64,000 nucleotides of DNA from the NCBI GenBank assembly GCA_029204225.1, contig CM055100.1, forward strand, positions 3,819,089 through 3,883,088. The letters run 5' to 3'. Shown piece after piece: positions 1-11,850 of this stretch (its first letter is position 1; each line of letters starts with the position of its first letter). This DNA is from Diphasiastrum complanatum (taxonomy: Eukaryota > Streptophyta > Lycopodiopsida > Lycopodiales > Lycopodiaceae). The notes under the pieces are model-generated. The model was not told the DNA's origin. It worked only from the letters and a program-made list of their open reading frames with translations, and searched no databases. Both the position numbers and the translations under genes were made by a program.

Positions 1-478
1 TCAAGAAGGGAGTGGAGGAGGGCTCAACGTCTGCAAGAGATGGCGGAGTGTTGGTTCGGCGTTAGCGGGAGTGGCGGCGTGTGCAGATCTCGGCATTAGC
101 AAGGGTGGTTGTGTGTGCAGGGCTCAGCGTTAGCAGGAGTGGAAGGCTCGGTCAAGAAGGGAGTGGAGGAGGGCTCGGCGTCTGCAGGAGATAGTGGAGT
201 GTTCGGTTTGGTCCAAATGCGAAATGGAGTGAGAAATGGAGAAGGCTTGGTCAGGTTTGAACCAGAAGCTATGTGCTATTCGGCGTTGTCAGTTGTTGAA
301 GAAGGTGTTGAGTCAGTTCGGGCAGCTGATGAAGGAGGTGTGTGAGGCTGTTTGGTCAGCTGATGAAGAAGTGTTAGTGAAAGGAGTTGGGTTAGAGATG
401 AATGTGGACAGGGGAGCGCTTTGGATGCTACAGCCGCATGTAGAGACTGATATTCAAGAACCGAAAAGGACGGACTGA
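1..478. repeat. G-rich imperfect tandem duplication
   Basis: The segment starting at base 1 (tcaagaagggagtggaggag) recurs at base 152, giving a period of about 151 bp. The remainder is built from related motifs around ggctc(a/g)gcgt and agtggagg. Open frames of about 80 codons exist here, but their glycine/valine/serine-rich composition simply follows the repeat and matches no family I recognise. I treat it as non-coding repeat; the array probably continues to the left of the window. Confidence 0.6.
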
Positions 479-480
479 TA

Positions 481-830
481 TTTAAGAGTGGTTTCCCATG
501 TTCATATTGTCAATGGTTGTATGTAACGTATTGTTCTTTGGGATTGGCTGTCATGAAGGAATGATAGTGTAAATAGAAATAAGATCAGTCATGTTTCAGC
601 GCAGATGTACAGATAGATAGATAGGATGTTTTGTATGGATCTATTCTAGGATAGAATTGTAGCAGTTATAGATTTATGATGTGTAGGAGTTCAAGCAGCA
701 ACGGGGCCAAATGTAGATAGATTTTTATTATCTCTCTACTGGTTTCTACTGTTTTTTTTTTCTGGTTTCAGAATTGTCTCTGCCTATACCAGGCTCCTTG
801 GGCATTTCTTGGTTATTATCATTCTTGTTT
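481..830. other. AT-rich stretch, no gene seen
   Basis: No supported gene. Bases 780-845 and 1017-1080 are diverged direct copies (shared gggcatttcttg and ttcttgtttcattg), so this stretch is part of a larger repeated unit. Confidence 0.4.
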
Positions 831-845
831 CATTGTCTAGATCCC

Positions 846-931
846 AATCAAGGGTGCTGGCTCAATTGGTTATTTTGACATCCAAAGTTTCTTTGGTCTT
901 AAGTTCGAGCCTCCCCTTGGAAACCAAGAAG
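846..931 (+). mobile_element. Short tRNA-like SINE-type insertion with 15-bp target-site duplication
   Basis: The 86-bp insert is flanked by identical 15-mers, CATTGTCTAGATCCC at 831-845 and 932-946. Inside, TGGCTCAATTGG (858-869) matches an RNA polymerase III box A and GTTCGAGCCTC (903-913) matches a box B, about 33 bp apart as in tRNA genes. It does not fold into a complete tRNA, so a tRNA-derived SINE head is the better reading. No long tail follows; the insert ends in a short purine run (aagaag). The flanking duplication is directly visible; the SINE identity is inferred. Confidence 0.5.
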
Positions 932-940
932 CATTGTCTA

Positions 941-960
941 GATCCCTGGCAACGGCACCA
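941..960 (-). other. Gypsy-type primer binding site (tRNA-Asp-like), minus strand
   Basis: The reverse complement reads TGGTGCCGTTGCCAGGGATC, close to the tRNA-Asp primer site common in plant Tat/Athila elements (TGGCGCCGTTGCCGGGGA). On the + strand it is followed after two bases by TGTTGGCAG at 963, a plausible LTR edge. This implies a minus-strand gypsy element whose 5' LTR extends rightward from 963. The other LTR edge was not found. Confidence 0.45.
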
Positions 961-1361
961 AATGTTGGCAGATTCCTTTGCTTAGAATCTTGCTTACAGA
1001 TTATGTTTCTTGTTCTGCCTGTCAACAGAGTCTATGGGCATTTCTTGACATTTAGCTTTCTTGTTTCATTGCCCAGATCAGGAAGAAGGGATTGACATTC
1101 ATTGTAGTTTGTCCTGCCTGTCAAAGGACACTCAGGTTTGTCTCTCTTGAACCGTATTCACATGCATTCAAAATCCAACATGCAAATCAATGTGTTCAAA
1201 CAAGAAATCAGCATGCAACTCAGTTGAACATCAAACAAAATCCTACTTCTGACAGCTACAAAAACGAATTTGAATAGATCAATACAAGTTAAAAACTAAT
1301 CTACATGCATCGATCTACAACCAGGAAACAAGAAACGAAACTACAAATCATTTTGAAGGTC

Positions 1362-1496
1362 CAAGAATCAAGAAACACACATTTTTTTATTCTTGGACAT
1401 CCACAATCAAGAATCAATAAACACACATTTTTTTATTCTTGGACATCCACAATCAAGAATTAATAAACACACATTTTTTTATTCTTGGACATCTAG
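1362..1496. repeat. 46-bp tandem repeat, about 3 copies
   Basis: Units starting at 1381, 1427 and 1473 share attttttattcttggacat, with an earlier partial copy from about 1362. The period is 46 bp with very little divergence, indicating a recent array. Confidence 0.8.
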
Positions 1497-1904
1497 GAAC
1501 ATCAAGAAACGGGATGTCACAAGATTTGCAAGAACTAAATTGCAATCCCATTCTAAATGGTTTACCACAATGCTGATTCCTTCTTTAATCCACAAAAAAC
1601 AGGAAATCTAATCCATGCTAGTTCCACAGAATAAGAAAACTAATCCACAACTAAATCCACAACCACACACAAGGAATGGAAGGGCAAGATCATAATGCAT
1701 CGCTCAAGAAACAAGAATGATCAAGCAACTCAAAGGATGCACCAAACTCATAGAGGCTATTCCCATTAGGATATGGAGTACTGAATGCAAAATTCTAGCT
1801 CAAACTCTGGTGACAAACTGATAAAACAGATCTCGAACGATTCGCAAAATTTTTCGCGAAACTTGAATTATTTCTATTTGAGTTGGATCAATCAGGCTCT
1901 GCAA

Positions 1905-2120
1905 CACAACGAAACGAAACAAGACGAAATCTGGAAGAAAACAAAACAAAGCAAAGCAAAGCAAAACTTAGGTGAGCTCCGACATTGATTCATGCTGGAA
2001 GCACAGAGATCGCGAAATGACACGAAACGAAACGAAGCGAAAGAGTTCGCGACAAGATCAATCAGACTGCAACGAGATGAGATGAGACGAGACGAGATGA
2101 AACAAGATGAAATGAAATGA
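1905..2120. repeat. Low-complexity gaaac/gatga purine-rich DNA
   Basis: Runs such as aacgaaacgaaac, aagcaaagcaaagc and gatgagatgagacgag form cryptic 5-bp simple repeats. No coding content. Confidence 0.7.
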
Positions 2121-3752
2121 AGATGAGCTCTGTAATTGATTTATCCTTATGGCTAAGTGATCGTGAAGCGAAGCGAGCCGAAACACGAAGTGAAAGAATT
2201 CGTGAACAAGTTTAGTTCGTCGGGAATTCAGATGTGATTGCTGGTCATTGCCGACTATATCACTCCTACAATCCTTCAAAGAGTAGTCAGACACTACTGA
2301 TCTACTTTAACAGATTAATGTAGCATTCAACAAGATCAAACCAAAGTGCGGAATTAAATGAACAAGCGAATCAGACACACAAATAGTAGCAGACAAATTT
2401 ACATACAAGATCATACAATCATCTAGAATAACAATGTGCACAACAGCTACAAAATTATCTATTGATTTTTCTGATTCTTCAAGCACTGCATGCAGATCTA
2501 CGCAGTGCGTTGGCGTGAGAAAAATACAGTTCTCTCACGAATTCGAGTCTCACTTACTAGTGGACCTTTGGATCTACAGATCCTATGCAAAATTGTCTCG
2601 CATGAAGGAGGACGTGTATTCTGAATAATTTTTGTCTTTTGACTTCTTGTCTTGCTTACTACCATTAGACTTATTGTATTATGCATCAATAAAAAAGTAT
2701 ATAGTTCGCGAACAATTTTGTGTCGCGTCTTGTAACTTACAGATTAGAAAGATTAAACATCTACAACTAATTCGCGAATTACAAGAATGGCAAATTAGCC
2801 AGATCTAGAACACTTCTGATGATGTCATGATATCAAATCAAATATCTGTACCCCATGGTACTTGGCTGATCTTCTTGCCTATTCATGGGGCACGACTGAT
2901 TTCGTGTCGTATCGTGTCGTGTCACCTATTGTCAAAGGTTCAGAATTGAAAGCTAGCAAAGCTTTGGCATTAGAAACAAAATGTTTCTTCAACTCCCTCT
3001 GAAAGCATAGATTTTGGGTCCATTCGTGTGGGGATCACATGCCCCAATGGATATCGCCATGCTAGCCAATCTTTTAGCACTAAAAATCAGGCTAGAAATA
3101 TATTTTTCTCAAGTCGATGCTGTAAAAAATAGAATTACATATATAAAAAAGTTGGCTACACCACAATTTTTATGTACTCTAGTTTTTGAAAATTAATAGA
3201 AAATGCTTAGTGTTGCTTTTCAAGTAGGCCAATCCACAAAAATGGTACTCTTGTCATGAGTCTTGGGAGTCAACAAGCTGCCATCAAAAGTAGTAAGAAC
3301 CACAATTGCAAAATGACAAAAGTTAATGATTTATGAGAATACTAGATTCAAGCACAATAAGCAATATATCCACGACAAAACTTATGAGGTCATGAGTGCA
3401 TACCAATTGCACAGCATAAACTATGTAGTGGGACAATGTGACAACCACAATCGGCACCCTAATCAAACAAGCAGTCTCATCCTCACAAAATTGTGTAAAG
3501 GCTAAATTATCAAGGGAGGGTACCCATGGAAAAATATTTACTCGCATTGTCGCACAGTCTACAAAAACACACATGATTCAAAGACATGTATCCATGCAAT
3601 AGTCGAACAATTGAAAGAGTTGAAACATTTGAATAATTGAAGGAGTCGAAAGAGTCGACCAATTGGTAGATGATTGAATGGTCGATTCGACCAATTGTTG
3701 AATCAAACATTCAAACCCTTTTCAACCAACTCCAACTCAAATTGACAAATCA

Positions 3753-4178
3753 TTGAATTTGACTGCTGACATGGTACCACTTAGAATTGTCACATACAGT
3801 CATAAGCAAACCTCTATCGCACTTTCTTCTACTGAAGCAAAATACATTGCTGCTTCTCAATCTATTAAGGAAGCGTTTTGGTTGACAAATTTGCTGTCAT
3901 ACATCAATCTGTATCAATACAGCCCTACAATTTTGTTTTGTGATAACCAAAGTGCTATTGCCTTATCCACCAACCCTAGATTTCATTCTAGGAATAAGCA
4001 CATTGAGATCAGATATTACTACATCAGGGGCAAGGTTTTCGACAGAGAGGTGAGCTTAACGTAATGCAGAACGCAGGACATGGTTGCAGACATCTTCACG
4101 AAAGCACTCAGCGTTAATGCACACAACAAATTTTGTGCATTGCTCAGTCTGAAGATCAAGGCTTTCATGGATCCAGAT
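3753..4178 (+). pseudogene. Ty1/copia RNase H fragment (3' end of pol)
   Basis: The frame encodes the end of a copia RNase H domain: ALSSTEAKYIAASQ, a CDNQSAIAL segment and the NPRFHSRNKHIEI motif are diagnostic. A stop at 4062-4064 interrupts it. A shifted frame then continues with DMVADIFTKAL, the usual copia C-terminus, ending at a TAA just before a polypurine tract. The earlier part of gag-pol is missing, so this is the 3' relic of an element whose LTR follows directly. One frameshift or stop makes it inactive. Confidence 0.9.
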
Positions 4179-4179
4179 T

Positions 4180-4189
4180 AAGTGGGGGT
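4180..4189 (+). other. Polypurine tract of copia element
   Basis: The sequence aagtgggggtg sits between the RNase H stop codon and the TGTTGGAT edge of the LTR. This is the position and composition of a plus-strand primer (PPT). Confidence 0.75.
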
Positions 4190-5297
4190 GTTGGATTTAT
4201 TCCCTCTACTCTCCTTAAATCCCATTTTAATCTGCCTCCATTCATGCTGCATATTTACTAATGTTGTCGCGCAGTCGCACAGACGAAGAAAAGATGAAAG
4301 AATCGCGACACTGTGTTTTTACACATGTTATGGTGACAGGCAAAAAAGAGACACTATCTTACATAATGCCAAAGGTGCCCTAAAGCAAAGGCACCCTGTA
4401 AATCTAATCCTAAGGCTACTCGTAAGAGTGATGTACTTTTTGCATTGTCATCACCAACGATCACTTCAGCACTGACTGACGTCGCACCCTTTTCATGCTC
4501 ACCCCATGCAGCTGCGCTAACATATTGGACAACGACTACAGCCACCCACAATCTCTTACAGACCACACATCCACTCTATACTTTCCACATCTGCACACCT
4601 GTAATATAATGTATATATATATTGGATACCATTTGTGTATTCAGGGTAATGAGTGAATTAGTTGATGAGTTGATGAATGAGACGAAGTAGATGCCTTGTG
4701 CATTGCTTCTTGATTGTCATCAATAAGGTTTTATTCCTTTACAGATTGTATAAGCTTCGTAGGGCAAGTGGTTTTGTCCGTTATTGTCTTGTGCTCTACC
4801 GCATTATTGACATGTATACATGATATACTTAATCTAATATAGTTCTTTGTTCTACGTTCAGATCTATGTTAATATTGCTATGCTTATCATTCATTCTGTC
4901 TGATCTTTCTAGTTGTTCTTTCTAGTAATACGACTAACATTTAGTCTTGTCATTCGTGACTAATTATCAGTCGAGCACCGTCTAGCACTTCGCGAATCAT
5001 TCGTGACGAATAGTTTGTCTTACTATTCGCGACAAACCATTCTTTTGAAGCTTCATTCATTTATTAAAGTTTGGCTATGTAATCAAGAACGACTGTGATT
5101 CCCATCACTACCGTTTTGTTTATTTTGATAGGTGTAGTCATGCTTATGGAGAGAGTCGTATAGCTCGTTCCACTGCGCACAAACATTTTCTGTTCGAGTT
5201 CGTTTCTCGTTCGTGTTCGTCTTATCTCTTTGAGCATATATTTCGTTTCTAACATACAACACCTTTTCTCAACTCGTTCATCTCCCTCTCTCCAACA
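4190..5297 (+). repeat. 3' LTR of copia element (about 1.1 kb)
   Basis: It begins TGTTGGA right after the polypurine tract and ends TCCAACA at 5291-5297, a perfect 7-bp terminal inverted repeat of LTR type. Its start resembles the LTR at 28514-29426 read on the minus strand (TGTTGGATTTAT). Its last 225 bp reappear in inverted, diverged form at 12313-12535. Confidence 0.75.
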
Positions 5298-5629
5298 CAA
5301 ATTAGGGTTTTGACAAAATCACAAAAAATTGACTATTCCAAATCTACATGCAAATGCTGAAAATCTGATATGCAATCTATTAGCCACCAATAGGATGATC
5401 CAATGATCCAAAAATCGGCCAAATCCAATATGTGAAATCAAAAATTGGAATTGATCAAGTTTGTAAATCTATATAGGATTTTGCTCTACAAAAGATCCAA
5501 TCTGCAAAAGCAAAAAACTCGATTTTGGTGTAGAATCTCCTCTAGCATGCTCTAGCCTTGATATCTTCACCAAATTATTGATAGATATGATTTCCTCCTT
5601 CATAACCTGAAACACAAGCTCTGATACCA
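5298..5629 (-). mobile_element. Copia 5' leader, minus strand, with tRNA-Met primer site
   Basis: This 330-bp block is about 97 % like 19089-19418 and is the untranslated leader of a minus-strand copia. The minus-strand primer site TGGTATCAGAGC (complement at 5618-5629) pairs with the 3' end of initiator tRNA-Met. The gag expected next is absent because the leader abuts the neighbouring LTR at 5297/5298. Confidence 0.8.
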
Positions 5630-6279
5630 TGTGAAGGATTTCAGATCATTGATGATCCAATCCACAAAAAGATATTGGGTTACAAAAGAAGATACTCTAC
5701 CAATCTCACCAATGTAGAAAAATCAGCATCTACACACAAAATGAGATGCAAACTCTAATAGTACTTGATCAAATATGAATCAAAAGATAAAGTACTATTT
5801 TTGTCCATACAAAACCAGCATGCTACTATATTTCACCCATGTGGATCCAAAAATAACAAATACAGATCATTCTACACATAGAATTGCATGCAATTCACAA
5901 GTATAGTGCACCAAATGGATAGTAGAACCCAAGAGAACCATGTATAAGCATGAAATGAGATAGAGAAGAGAGAAGATATGTCTCTCCACGAGTTACACCC
6001 TTTTATAACAGGTCCAAACCCTATTTGGCCACTTGGCTTTCCCACCAAAATGCTAACCCTACTATTTTTGGGTCTAGATTCAAAGTACCCAACATTCGAA
6101 TTTGAATATATTCAAACTTGCCTTCTAACTTTCCCACACTTTCAAAAAGTGTTTATTCAAATGAAATTAAGACTAATGAACTTTGAAAAGTCAAACTCTA
6201 AGTCTAAAACAAAGTCGGCCTCCATTTTCCAAATATGGAAACATAGCAAATATGATCAAACTTAGTTGGATCTTTCACA
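5630..6279 (-). repeat. Copia LTR (650 bp), minus strand
   Basis: Edges TGTGAAGGATT and GGATCTTTCACA form the terminal inverted repeat, adjacent to the primer site. It is homologous to the LTR at 19419-19955, which lacks about 113 bp present here (roughly 5670-5800). Together with its leader it is a truncated element end. Confidence 0.85.
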
Positions 6280-6399
6280 GTGGGTTCTCTAAGTTGCTCA
6301 ATATTGGAGTGGATCATTGCCTTGTTTCTATCAAGGCACTATCTAGAAGTGTGCTTCCAGTAGACATAATTCAATTTTTAACTTCTATCAAAGAATCGA

Positions 6400-7130
6400 T
6401 CTCCAAGATGAATACTAATGAGATGACTGCCATCTCTAAAAATTCAAGATGAAGGTAGTTCTTCTTGCCAAAGAACGATCCAGTAATTACAAATGGAGAC
6501 AAATAGATGGGAAGGCCTTTGTCATGATCACTCTCAACATCAATGATGCTCGTATCAACCATATCAGATCAGCTCAGACATCCAAAGATGTCTGGAACAT
6601 ATTAACTACACTTTATGATATCAGAGATGTAGCATCTAAGCTTCATATAAGGAGGAAGTTCATTCAAAATGTTTAAAGCTGACTCTATTTTGACCCACCT
6701 TGACAAGTTTACAAATGTATAGAACAGTTACTACTACTAGATTTGTCATAGATGATTTTTATGCCATCATGACTCTATTATCGATTCTACTTGAAGCATA
6801 CAAGAATCGGTCTTGGTGATTTCTACTCAATAAGGCCTCACTCTTACTAGAGTAATTTCGATGCTACTTGGCGAAGAGATCAGAAGACATGGATCATTTT
6901 CTAGTTTAGGCTCAGAATCTTAAGCTTTATATTCAAGAAAAAATCTAAAGCAATAATCCAAGAAACTAGCAAAGTCCAATCAATCATTTGAAAGGAAGAA
7001 CAAAGAAATAACAAGATCAAATTCAGAACCATCATCTTCTCAGCCATGACAATGAGTATTTGCAAGTATTGTAAGTCATGTCATAAAAGACTATAGAGCT
7101 CCAAAATATAACAATGAAAAAAGAAGAAGC
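6400..7130 (+). pseudogene. Degenerate copia gag (UBN2-type)
   Basis: The open part at 6449-6676 reads KVVLLAKE, then WRQIDGKAFVMITLNIND and TSKDVWNILTTLYDIRD, typical of copia gag of the UBN2/DUF4219 type. Further downstream, broken frames still give gag-like pieces (EQLLLLDFVIDDFY near 6720) and a corrupted CX2C zinc knuckle near 7060. The gag at 14.6-15.9 kb (TLYDIRDATSKLH on the minus strand) is a close relative. No protease or polymerase follows. Confidence 0.7.
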
Positions 7131-7199
7131 AATTTCAGCAACAAGCCAATACTGATGACAACAAACAACCGGCCCCACCCAAGTCCAACAAGGAAAAGA

Positions 7200-8400
7200 A
7201 GATGTTTTTGTTGGAGCATGTTTTTTTTATATTTGTATGTGTTTTTCCATTACAATAGGCCAAGCTCAAATCAATATGCCCATAATAATCTAGGTTTGTT
7301 TCATGATGTAGAAGACATTATGCTTCACTATTCTTTTGTAACTATCAAAGAGTGAAAAGGATGGCGAGGTGTCATCCTTTTGCTTGTTAGTTTTAGTATG
7401 TTCAAGAATATACTTTGCACTTATGCCCCATGCATATAATTTTCAAAGTGAAAAGATCTCCACAAGTTGGCCTCTTTGACTCAACCGAAGGATCATTTGT
7501 GAATATACTTTGCACCATATAGTTGTTAAAGCGTGAACAAGATGGCCAAGATAGTGTCCTTTGGCTTGCATATAATTCTCCACTCTATAGTCGTTAGAAC
7601 TCAAGTGAAGGATTATTTATTAAGACATTGTTATGGGAGGGAGGAAAAATAAATATGTTTGCTTCTATGCAATTAATATGAAGGCAACTTGCACATGATT
7701 TCAACAAGTGGCTTTGAGTGAAGCCTTTGTGCTCCTATTAAGGTTGGTATTCCCAAGTGTTGGGCAAACATATTGTTTTTCAATACCATTGGCTTGGGTT
7801 AATGAAGTTTTTCAAGCCAAATATAATCGTCGATTCTGGGTATGTGAAAAGTCCTTATGCTAACTTACCCACCGATTATGAGTATCAACAAAAAGCTTAA
7901 TACCCAATAGTTTTTGGCAGTTACCTATTGGGTATAAGGCCGGTGGGTATCAATATGGGTGTTAGCCAATCTTGTATCCATGGTTCTCGAAAAAAGATTT
8001 ATTCTTTAGGAAAAATATATATATATATAATTCAAGTATTGATACTCGTAATGATACCCACCAATCACAATTGAAGTTATGTTATAGTATATTGAAAAGG
8101 CACTTATAAACTTTCATTACTATGGCAACATAAGGTGGCCATGCCATTACAATTGAGTGTGGTCGCGTACATGCCATTTTCATGGGTCTACTCCCAAACC
8201 ATTCCCTTAAACACATATTTAGTAGAAACTTTCTTCAAATTTTTTTGTGATTGGAGTTTGGTTACCTAGTGTAACTAATAACCTATCTCCAAATTTGTCC
8301 ACATTCGAAAGAAGCAGGAGGAGGTTGCATCTTCCTCTTGTCTATGTGGATGTCCTCATCAAGAAGGTTGCACGCCATACCCTTTAAAAAATTTAAAAAA
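7200..8400. other. No gene seen
   Basis: AT-rich, without supported coding content. A short (TA)n run occurs near 8020. Related phrases ('cttttggcttgcatat', 'gttagaactcaagtgaag') recur around 7370-7620, suggesting a diverged internal repeat. Confidence 0.4.
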
Positions 8401-9120
8401 AAGACCAATTTCTACTACGTTGTGGAATCAGCACAAAACCAGACCCGGCTCACACTATCGGAATCGGCGGGTTCAACTGATTCAATTCAATTGGTTCCAC
8501 ATTACATGACACCGAAAGGGGGGGGGGGATATGGCCATATAGTCAAAATGTGTTCTTTTTGAGGGTGTACCCAGGACCCGATTTTGAGGTACAAGTCGGC
8601 TGGAGGGATCAGAAATTGAAGTCCGCTTCTGGTCCACACAGGGGAACGCTTCCCACAGACGCCTCCGTGACGGCGATGGATCACAGCAGGAGCAGGCAAG
8701 ATCCAAGCTTTATAATTCAATATGCCTCTGCAAGCACTTGCCATCCGTTTCAGCCTTGTGGGTCGTTCCCAATCTGTGTGTATTTGGTGGGCATTTAGTC
8801 CTTGTTGCATTCTTTCCTTTTATCAAGCCTGTCTGAATTCTCATTCATTCATTCCTTCTCTCTCTCTCTGTCACACACGCACACACACACACACACACAC
8901 ACAAAAGCAGTTTCTGGGCTGTGCTTGTTCAGAATCCTTCTGTGGAATTGCTCGCTTTGATCCTGTATTAGTAGCTTTTTCCTTCAGCTACTTTTTCAGT
9001 CTTTTTCTAACGAGTTTCTGGTTAGTTTCTTCTGATTTGTTCATCAAAGATTACTGTGTCTATAATCAAGTAAGCCCATTTATCTATATTCCCAATTTTC
9101 TGGTTTTTTTGAATTCTATT
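8400..9120. other. Non-coding segment with (TC)n(CA)n microsatellite
   Basis: Bases 8855-8869 are (TC)n and 8872-8903 are (CA)n. Open frames up to 136 codons cover this segment, but they translate the microsatellite and match no family I know. The pyrimidine-rich, moderately GC-rich makeup would fit a gene leader with a splice donor (aatcaa|gtaagc near 9069). No downstream coding exon was recognised, so no gene is called. Confidence 0.35.
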
Positions 9121-9124
9121 TTGT

Positions 9125-9420
9125 GGATATGATCAGGAGGTATAGAAGAACTCCTACCTCTCTTGCCTCTGCTTTTCTTTATTTGATGAAAATATTCCAA
9201 TTGTGCTCTCATAATTCACTTCAATCAGGGAAAACGAGGAGCATAGCATAGCGTACAAGGAATATTTTTCTGGATATGATCAGGAGGCACAAAGGAAGTC
9301 CTATCTCTCTTGAATCTGCTTTTTTGAATTTTCTGTATTCCATTCGGGCTCTCAGCTCAACTGAATTGGATACCGACTGAAATCTCTCTTCAATTTAGGC
9401 AACAAGGAATAGCATAGCAC
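9125..9420. repeat. About 147-bp tandem duplication
   Basis: GGATATGATCAGGAGG begins at 9125 and again at 9272. Both copies continue with similar ctctcttg..tctgctttt, then attcca, then aaggaatag blocks, so the whole unit is duplicated once. Each copy opens with ATGATCAGGAGG in a short frame (about 41 and 34 codons); the two peptides have diverged. Confidence 0.7.
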
Positions 9421-9990
9421 ACCAAGGAATAGCAAAATTGGAATTTGTGATGTCTGTTTTTTATTCACTGGACACCCGTCCTTCTCTTGGCATGTTTCTA
9501 AGATTTTAAACCTTCCAGTTCCATGATCATCTGTTGAATTGCCTATTTTGTTCATCATTCTTTCATTGACGACTCAAAGATTTCCTTTCTCCAAATTGCG
9601 TGTCTTTCTCAGGCACGTGTAAGTCTGCTAAGTTCTGCTTTCAGCACAAAATGAGTTCATTTCCAGAGACAATTAAAGCTGAAGAGAAATGTCCCTCCTG
9701 AAATCCTGATTCTGAGAAGTTTGAGAGGGAAATAATTGCACGATTATTTCTACACAGCCTTGGTCTTGATTGATCCTTTTCCATGGCCTTTTCAGCATTA
9801 TATACATCAAGTTTGTAGATGGGAATGGATCTCAAGAAAGGAGTAGCAGGTTTGGGATGAGTGGGTGGCCCCCTTTTAATGGAAAACATGGTAATGCCAT
9901 GCTGGCTATTTAGGAGATAAGAAGAAGAAGAAGAAGAGACTTCATTACTACTTACATTGGGAATGGTTGTGTTCCACTTGTTTTGGATGG
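9420..9990. other. No gene seen
   Basis: The minus-strand frame over 9641-10192 is open for 183 codons. Half of it translates the tandem array on the right, and the remainder has no recognisable domain. A (GAA)n run lies near 9920. Confidence 0.4.
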
Positions 9991-9991
9991 A

Positions 9992-10205
9992 GTAATTAGT
10001 AGGACATCCATTTGATGTGGTGCTTACTCTTTGTACACACAATGGGAGGAATGTTTCACATGTATGGAGTAATGGTGGGACATCCATTGATGTGGTACTT
10101 CCCCTTTGTATATGGTAGGACATCCAAGTGATATGGAGTAATGGTAGGACATCCATTGATGTGGTACTTCCTCTTTGTATAGACAATTTCATGAATGTTT
10201 CATGT
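9992..10205. repeat. Roughly 70-bp tandem repeat (three copies)
   Basis: Units starting near 9992, 10069 and 10138 share 'gtaatggtaggacatcca' and 'gatgtggtacttcctctttg'. Spacing is 77 and 69 bp. A single inverted copy lies at 10366-10415, making the block potentially fold back. Confidence 0.8.
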
Positions 10206-10365
10206 CATGAGAAGGACTTATCACTTGATAATTTTCACTTCTCAGCATATAATTATAGTTCATGCCAAGAGAATAAAACAGGCCACCATTTTTTAAATAT
10301 GATGAGAAGTGAACTTACCAAGCTCAAAAGACCTTCGATTGACGTGAGGCAATCCCAACCATCTT

Positions 10366-10415
10366 CTATACAAAGAGGAAGTACCACAACACATGGATGT
10401 CCCATAATTAGACCA
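10366..10415. repeat. Inverted copy of the 10.0-10.2 kb repeat unit
   Basis: Reads 'acaaagaggaagtaccacaa' then 'catggatgtccca', the reverse complement of the unit ending at 10205. It lies about 160 bp downstream of the direct array. Confidence 0.75.
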
Positions 10416-10419
10416 TCCC

Positions 10420-11850
10420 ATTAGCTCATACCAAACGTGAGTTCGAGTGCACCAATGCCCTGCGATCTTATGTATGTGATTTTGGAAGTTGCATGTACAA
10501 TAAATATTAGATTCCATATCCAAGAAGTTCAGTATCTTCAAGTTCCATCCAAGAGGGCAACATATTTTTAGATTGCATCGATGAAGGCTCTGTATTTTCA
10601 TGACATCAAAACTACAACCAAAGATATGACATGGAGAAAATCACATTGGATAACATGGACTCCCCAAAGACAATCTACAACATTGAACCATGACAACTTT
10701 GAGAGACACATTGTAAGGGTAGCAAATTTCAATTATTGACAATTGGTGTGGAAAAAGAAAAAGAGGTTTGATCATGGCCCAAGGGAATTTGGAATGCTCA
10801 TACCTCTTTTTCTTTTCCCAAACCAATTGCTAATAATGGGGAAATAATTTTTGGCAAGCATTTTCTGGCGAGCAAGCAATTTTTTGATCAAGGTGAGCAG
10901 ATAAGCACCCTCCAACAGTGATTTTGAAGGATTTGCTAGGGATTTTTATGAATATTCTGTGTTTTATATGAAATTAGTTACAACGATTGCTCTATTGTCA
11001 TGGGCCAGATGTGCTCTTGGAGCCCCACTAATTCAAACATCGTATAGCATTTTATTTTATTTTGCCATTTCTTGGTTGAGCAAACAATCCATTTTCAAAC
11101 ACACAAAAAAAATTCATAAATCATATGTGATTTTTAGTATTCTCATTGGTTTAATTGTAGCATATCATAACAAGAAATATTTTTTGATGAAAAAAATGTT
11201 TTTCCAAAAACTTTAAAGTATGCTAGATGTTTCCATGAAGATCTGCAACAAGGATAAGTAAATTCATATGCTAGATATTATGTCGATTCCCAAAAGATAT
11301 GTTGAATGCAAGTGAATTTCAATAATGTTCTTTAAATGCACCTTTATAACCATTACAAGACTCTTAAAAAGTCTCACATGTATCAAATTCATGAGCTCCT
11401 TTTGCTTCATTGGATTTTTTATTATTATCGGTTGTAGAGAGCTGCAAATTTTTTTTTATGTTCAAGTATTTCTCACTAGTACATCAACAAACAATGACAT
11501 AGCAAAGATCTTGCTTAGTGTAATGGTTCAAGTTGAGTGTTTGGTTGATGGATAATATTAATTAACATGACCTCACATGTCCTTTATGGATGCCAATCAC
11601 ATAAAGTTTAAGACTATATCAAAAAAACTGAGTAAAAACTTGCTCCACACAAGGAAAAATTAAACTTATTTAAATAATTATATTTATTACACATGTCCAT
11701 GAATCTTGGTCATCTGCAACAACAATCATAGATTTATTGAATATTTTTGTTCTTATCACCTATTGAACTTTATATCTTAGCATTATATAATTGGAAACCA
11801 AATCATATAAGATCTCCAATTGAAGATCCTTATGATCCTATTGCAAAAAC
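10420..11850. other. No gene seen
   Basis: AT-rich sequence with several open frames of 60-85 codons that are hydrophobic only because of T-rich codons. No domain, repeat or RNA gene was recognised. Confidence 0.4.

Larger units (their letters stand above)
963..3750. other. Non-coding region, possible gypsy LTR plus low-complexity DNA
   Basis: No coding homology seen on either strand. The left edge may be an LTR. The region contains a 46-bp tandem repeat near 1.4 kb, purine-rich simple sequence near 1.9-2.1 kb, and repeated TTCGCGAA-like and TCGTGTCG motifs (2160-2920). Bases 3580-3700 are rich in gaattg/gagtcg repeats. Short open frames here look incidental. Confidence 0.4.

Noticed and set aside
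109-478. Overlapping 78- and 80-codon open frames as a gene
   Set aside because: They translate a G-rich tandem repeat, overlap each other in different frames and match no family.
8482-9132. Possible gene exon around the (CA)n microsatellite
   Set aside because: Frames on both strands cover the region, none shows a domain, and no downstream exon was identified.
9641-10192. 183-codon minus-strand frame
   Set aside because: The first third translates the 70-bp tandem array, and the rest has no recognisable features.
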